Assembly (NCBI GenBank): GCA_046757205.1
Contig: JBHHXR010000144.1
Span: 1 to 8,850 of the forward strand
Source of the DNA: JBHHXR01 sp046757205
Lineage (GTDB): Bacteria > Pseudomonadota > Alphaproteobacteria > Rhodobacterales > Rhodobacteraceae
Reading direction: 5' to 3'
DNA: 8,850 nucleotides
Part shown: one piece after another, positions 6,754-8,850 of the stretch
Layout: every line of letters starts with the position of its first letter
How positions within the stretch are numbered: the stretch's first letter is position 1
Notes under the pieces: generated by a model
Databases searched by the model: none
Told to the model about the DNA's origin: nothing
Seen by the model: only the letters and a program-made list of their open reading frames with translations
Program-made: the position numbers and the translations under genes

Positions 6754-6937
6754 CCGGCTTCCTGGCATTTGGCAATTGTCGGCTCATTCATTGAATAATT
6801 GCAACAGCACTAACCGCTTTGTGATGCCGCAAGGGCCGATTCGCACCTGTTTGTGAAGGGGGAAATGCCCTCGGCAGGTTTCTGCCGCTCGGCGCGGCGA
6901 ACGGAAAACCGCCGGCGGCTGGAAAGGGCGAGTGGCG

Positions 6938-6970
6938 AAAACATGCCGGTGCCGGCGGCGCCGGACCGGC
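6938..6970 (-). terminator. Candidate intrinsic terminator downstream of rimO
   Basis: Reading on the minus strand, GCCGGT-CCGGC, loop GCC, GCCGG-C-ACCGGC forms an 11-bp GC-rich stem with one bulge (6970-6945). It is followed by ATGTTTT, whose T-run is at 6941-6938. It begins about 22 nt after the rimO stop at 6992. The T-run is short, so strength is uncertain. Confidence 0.45.
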
Positions 6971-6991
6971 TCGGCCAGCGGCGCGCGGGTG

Positions 6992-7157
6992 TCAGAGGCG
7001 CCCCCACAAATCGTACTCCGACGCCTCGTCCACCTCCACCGTCACGATATCGCCCGGCACCAGCCCCTCGAAACCCTCGTCGATGAACAGGTTGCCGTCG
7101 ATCTCCGGGGCGTCGGCCTGCGTCCGGCAGGTCGCCCCCTGTTCGTCAGCCTCGTCG
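6992..7157 (-). pseudogene. rimO: Displaced TRAM-domain 3' end of rimO, out of frame
   Basis: In a different frame from the rest of rimO, this stretch encodes DEADEQGATCRTQADAPEID and, after a short linker, FEGLVPGDIVTVEV and EYDLWGRL before a TGA at 6992-6994. That is the normal end of RimO: the TRAM domain that binds the ribosomal protein substrate, ending in the conserved EYDLWG. It has no start of its own and can only have been translated as the end of rimO. The first strand of the domain, normally about 15 residues such as RLxxKVGRxxxVII, is missing. This places the lesion at 7147-7157. Confidence 0.85.
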
Positions 7158-8334
7158 CCGAGATCGCCTGCGCCTTCGCCATGAAGCGTTCCCAGCGTTC
7201 CTGCTTCACCTCCTCCGGCACATGGTCCGGCAGGGAGTTGGAGCGCGCGCCCTGCACGTCCTCGTATTTGAAGCAGCCGACCCGGTCGAGCCCGGCCTCG
7301 TCGAGCCAGTCGAGCAGGGTTTCGAACTCCGCCTCGGTCTCGCCGGGGTAGCCGACGATGAAGGTCGAACGCAGGGTGATCCCGGGGCAGACCTGGCGCC
7401 AGCGGGCGATCTCTTCCAGCGTCCTGGCGGCGGCCGCCGGTCGCGCCATGCGTTTGAGCGTGTCGGGGTGGGCGTGCTGGAACGGGATGTCGAGATAGGG
7501 CAGGATCAGGCCCTCGGCCATCAGGGGGATCAGGTCGCGCACGTGCGGGTAGGGGTAGACGTAGTGAAGCCGCACCCAGACACCGAGCGAGCCGAGGTCG
7601 CGGGCCAGATCGGTGATGTGGGCGCGGTGGCCGTTGGCCTCGGCGTGGCGGATGTCGAGGCCGTAGGCGGAGGTGTCCTGGGCGATCACCAGCAGTTCCT
7701 TGACACCCCCCGCCACCAGCCGCTCGGCCTCGCGCAGCACGGCGTGGGCGGGGCGGGATTTCAGCCGCCCGCGCATCGCCGGGATGACGCAGAAGCGGCA
7801 CTTGTGGTTACAGCCCTCGGCGATCTTCAGGTAGCTGTAGTGGCGCGGCGTGAGGCGGACGCCGGTGGCCGGCAGGAGGTCGGTGAAGGGGTCGGGCGCC
7901 GGCGGCACGGCGGCGTGCACGGCGTCGAGGACCTGCTCGTACTGCTGCGGGCCGGTGACCGCCAGCACCCTGGGGTGCGCCCCGGTGATGTAATCCGGCT
8001 CGGCCCCCAGACAGCCGGTGACGATGACCCTGCCGTTCTCCTCCAGCGCCTCGCCGATGGCCTGCAGGCTCTCGGCCTTGGCGCTGTCCAAGAATCCGCA
8101 GGTGTTGACGATCACCGCCCCGGCGCCGGCGTAATCGGCGGAGAAGGCGTAGCCCTCGGCCCGCAGCCGGGTAAGGATGCGCTCGGCATCGACCAGCGCC
8201 TTGGGGCAGCCGAGGCTGACCATGCCGATCCGAGGCTGGCCGGGGCGGGCGGGCTCGCTGAGGCGCGCACGCGGCGCGTCGTGCGGAACGCGCGCATTGG
8301 CCATGTCGGGGCGGAGGTCGGGCGGGTTGGTCAT
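7042..8334 (-). CDS. rimO: Ribosomal protein uS12 methylthiotransferase RimO, C-terminus frameshifted
   Basis: RimO is a radical-SAM enzyme that adds a methylthio group to the conserved Asp of ribosomal protein uS12. The open frame gives 430 residues. The N-terminal MTTase domain has the three auxiliary-cluster cysteines in SLGCPKA (C43), NTCGF (C79) and TGCLG (C108). The radical-SAM CxxxCxxC motif is CNHKCRFC (C175, C179, C182), and VRLHYVYPYP, LDIPFQH and STFIVGYPGETEAEF follow. From residue 394 the frame leaves the family: 37 arginine-rich residues run to a stop at 7042, while the true TRAM end continues in another frame to 6992. The product would probably be defective unless this is a sequence error. 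ATG 8334 is used; a weaker alternative is at 8304. CxxxCxxC and domain order separate RimO from MiaB, as does SLGCPKALVD. Confidence 0.92.
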   Translation of the reverse strand: MTNPPDLRPDMANARVPHDAPRARLSEPARPGQPRIGMVSLGCPKALVDAERILTRLRAEGYAFSADYAGAGAVIVNTCGFLDSAKAESLQAIGEALEENGRVIVTGCLGAEPDYITGAHPRVLAVTGPQQYEQVLDAVHAAVPPAPDPFTDLLPATGVRLTPRHYSYLKIAEGCNHKCRFCVIPAMRGRLKSRPAHAVLREAERLVAGGVKELLVIAQDTSAYGLDIRHAEANGHRAHITDLARDLGSLGVWVRLHYVYPYPHVRDLIPLMAEGLILPYLDIPFQHAHPDTLKRMARPAAAARTLEEIARWRQVCPGITLRSTFIVGYPGETEAEFETLLDWLDEAGLDRVGCFKYEDVQGARSNSLPDHVPEEVKQERWERFMAKAQAISATRLTNRGRPAGRRPTPRRSTATCSSTRVSRGWCRAIS

Positions 8335-8335
8335 G

Positions 8336-8371
8336 GCGGCCCTCTATAGAGACAGCCACGCCGGCGGGGAA
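8336..8371 (-). promoter_or_regulatory. Candidate rimO promoter with CTCTATAGAG palindrome
   Basis: On the minus strand TTCCCC (8371-8366) and TATAGA (8348-8343; 5 of 6 to the -10 consensus) are 17 nt apart. The -10 lies in the perfect 10-bp palindrome CTCTATAGAG (8342-8351). The predicted start near 8336 is only 2 nt before the rimO ATG, implying a nearly leaderless transcript; a GAGGG just upstream of the ATG would then be untranscribed. Sequence match only. Confidence 0.3.
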
Positions 8372-8394
8372 GGGGCGGGTGCTTCCCGCGGCGG

Positions 8395-8423
8395 TTGATT
8401 TTGCCGCCCCGCCGCGCTCTTAT
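8395..8423 (+). promoter_or_regulatory. Candidate promoter of the right-edge gene
   Basis: TTGATT (8395-8400) and TCTTAT (8418-8423) are 17 nt apart, each 4 of 6 to the sigma70-type consensus. The start would fall near 8430, just before the GGGGG-type RBS and the ATG at 8440. It is divergent from rimO. Weak evidence by match and position. Confidence 0.25.
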
Positions 8424-8439
8424 CGGGGCGGGGGATTTG

Positions 8440-8850
8440 ATGACGAAAGAGATTTACCCGCGCAGCCTGGACGACCTCGGGGAATTATCCCCGGCGGAGC
8501 AGAAGGTGCTGGAGGGGGCGTGTGCGGGTCAGCCAGTTGTTCTCGGCGACGGCGAGCGCCCCGACGGGCCTTCGGAAGAGCGCACCATTCGCGCCGGGCT
8601 GATCCGCCTGCTGCTGCAGGGCGGCTGCGACGGGCACCAGACCCATGAGAAGGGGGTTGAGGTTCTCGGCGCTTACGTGGACGGCGTACTTGACCTTGAA
8701 GGTTGCGTCGGACTGGGGCCCCTGATGCCGGCAAACTGCCGTTTCAGCGACGCGATCATCGCGAGGAACGCGGAAATGCGGGCGCTGATTCTAAATGGCT
8801 CCGCCGTTCCGGCGCGGTACGCGCCGGGGGCGAAGATCACCGGTGACGTT
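8440..8850 (+). CDS. N-terminal part of a pentapeptide-like beta-helix protein, cut by the edge
   Basis: From the ATG at 8440, 137 codons stay open to the window end, preceded by the purine-rich GCGGGGGATTTG as RBS. The start MTKEIYPRSLDDLGELSPAE (1-20) is followed by an acidic loop and a helix-like ERTIRAGLIRLLLQ (47-60). From about 74 the sequence shows the repeated VxGxLxLEGC / LxxxNCRF / AxIxxxNAxM pattern: GAYVDGVLDLEGC, PLMPANCRFSD, AIIARNAEMRALILNGSAV, GAKITGDV. This resembles the opening of pentapeptide-like or right-handed beta-helix proteins, many of them loosely annotated as membrane-associated oxidoreductases. No catalytic motif or signal peptide is visible in this part. The rest of the gene and its function lie outside the window. 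Confidence 0.75.
   Translation, partial: MTKEIYPRSLDDLGELSPAEQKVLEGACAGQPVVLGDGERPDGPSEERTIRAGLIRLLLQGGCDGHQTHEKGVEVLGAYVDGVLDLEGCVGLGPLMPANCRFSDAIIARNAEMRALILNGSAVPARYAPGAKITGDV

Larger units (their letters stand above)
6685..6991. other. Intergenic region between the outer-membrane gene and rimO
   Basis: No convincing gene is seen in these 307 bp. The part next to the outer-membrane gene (about 6720-6830) is clearly more AT-rich than the rest of the window. It holds a nested dyad: GCAATT (6772-6777) with AATTGC (6797-6802) around the perfect 11-bp ATTCATTGAAT (6786-6796). The rimO side is GC-rich and contains the terminator-like hairpin at 6938-6970. Short open frames here look like GC-driven chance. 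Confidence 0.6.

Noticed and set aside
7222..8349. 375-codon plus-strand frame opposite rimO
   Set aside because: Antisense shadow of rimO; Gly/Val/Gln-rich without motif, while the minus strand has the RimO signature cysteines.

Overview
The window looks like a GC-rich alphaproteobacterial chromosome segment, probably Hyphomicrobiales or Rhodobacterales. This rests on the protein style of GcvT/GcvH/GcvP, the tandem glycine riboswitch directly upstream of gcvT, and the C-terminal Phe beta-barrel outer-membrane protein. The order is inferred from family resemblance; no database search was possible.

Layout. Positions 1-61 hold the first 20 codons of a leftward gene that runs off the edge. From about 62 to 443 lies a regulatory leader: a candidate promoter with a perfect 17-bp palindrome over its -10 box, a two-aptamer glycine riboswitch (about 216-361), and a linker whose folding can mask the gcvT ribosome binding site. 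It drives the compact glycine cleavage operon gcvT-gcvH-gcvP (444-4828). This encodes the aminomethyltransferase (T), lipoyl carrier (H) and PLP decarboxylase (P) proteins. The lipoamide dehydrogenase (L protein) is not here. Together T, H and P convert glycine plus tetrahydrofolate to methylene-tetrahydrofolate, CO2 and ammonia, and the riboswitch lets glycine turn on its own catabolism.

The middle (4829-6684) holds three unlinked single genes: a 75-residue protein of unknown function convergent with gcvP across a long stem-loop, a PAPS-dependent-type sulfotransferase, and a small outer-membrane beta-barrel whose 3' end overlaps the sulfotransferase by 14 bp. An intergenic stretch of about 307 bp (6685-6991) contains the outer-membrane gene promoter region and a terminator-like hairpin after rimO.

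The right part (6992-8334, minus strand) is rimO, the radical-SAM methylthiotransferase of ribosomal protein uS12. Its radical-SAM core is intact. About 46 nt appear to be missing at 7147-7157, which shifts the C-terminal TRAM domain into another frame, so the gene is either a recent pseudogene or an assembly/sequencing error. Divergent from rimO, a protein resembling the N-terminus of pentapeptide-like beta-helix proteins starts at 8440 and runs off the right edge.

I saw no tRNA, rRNA, CRISPR array, insertion sequence or defence system. The most notable points are the rimO lesion, the layered control region of the gcv operon, and the small gene next to gcvP.
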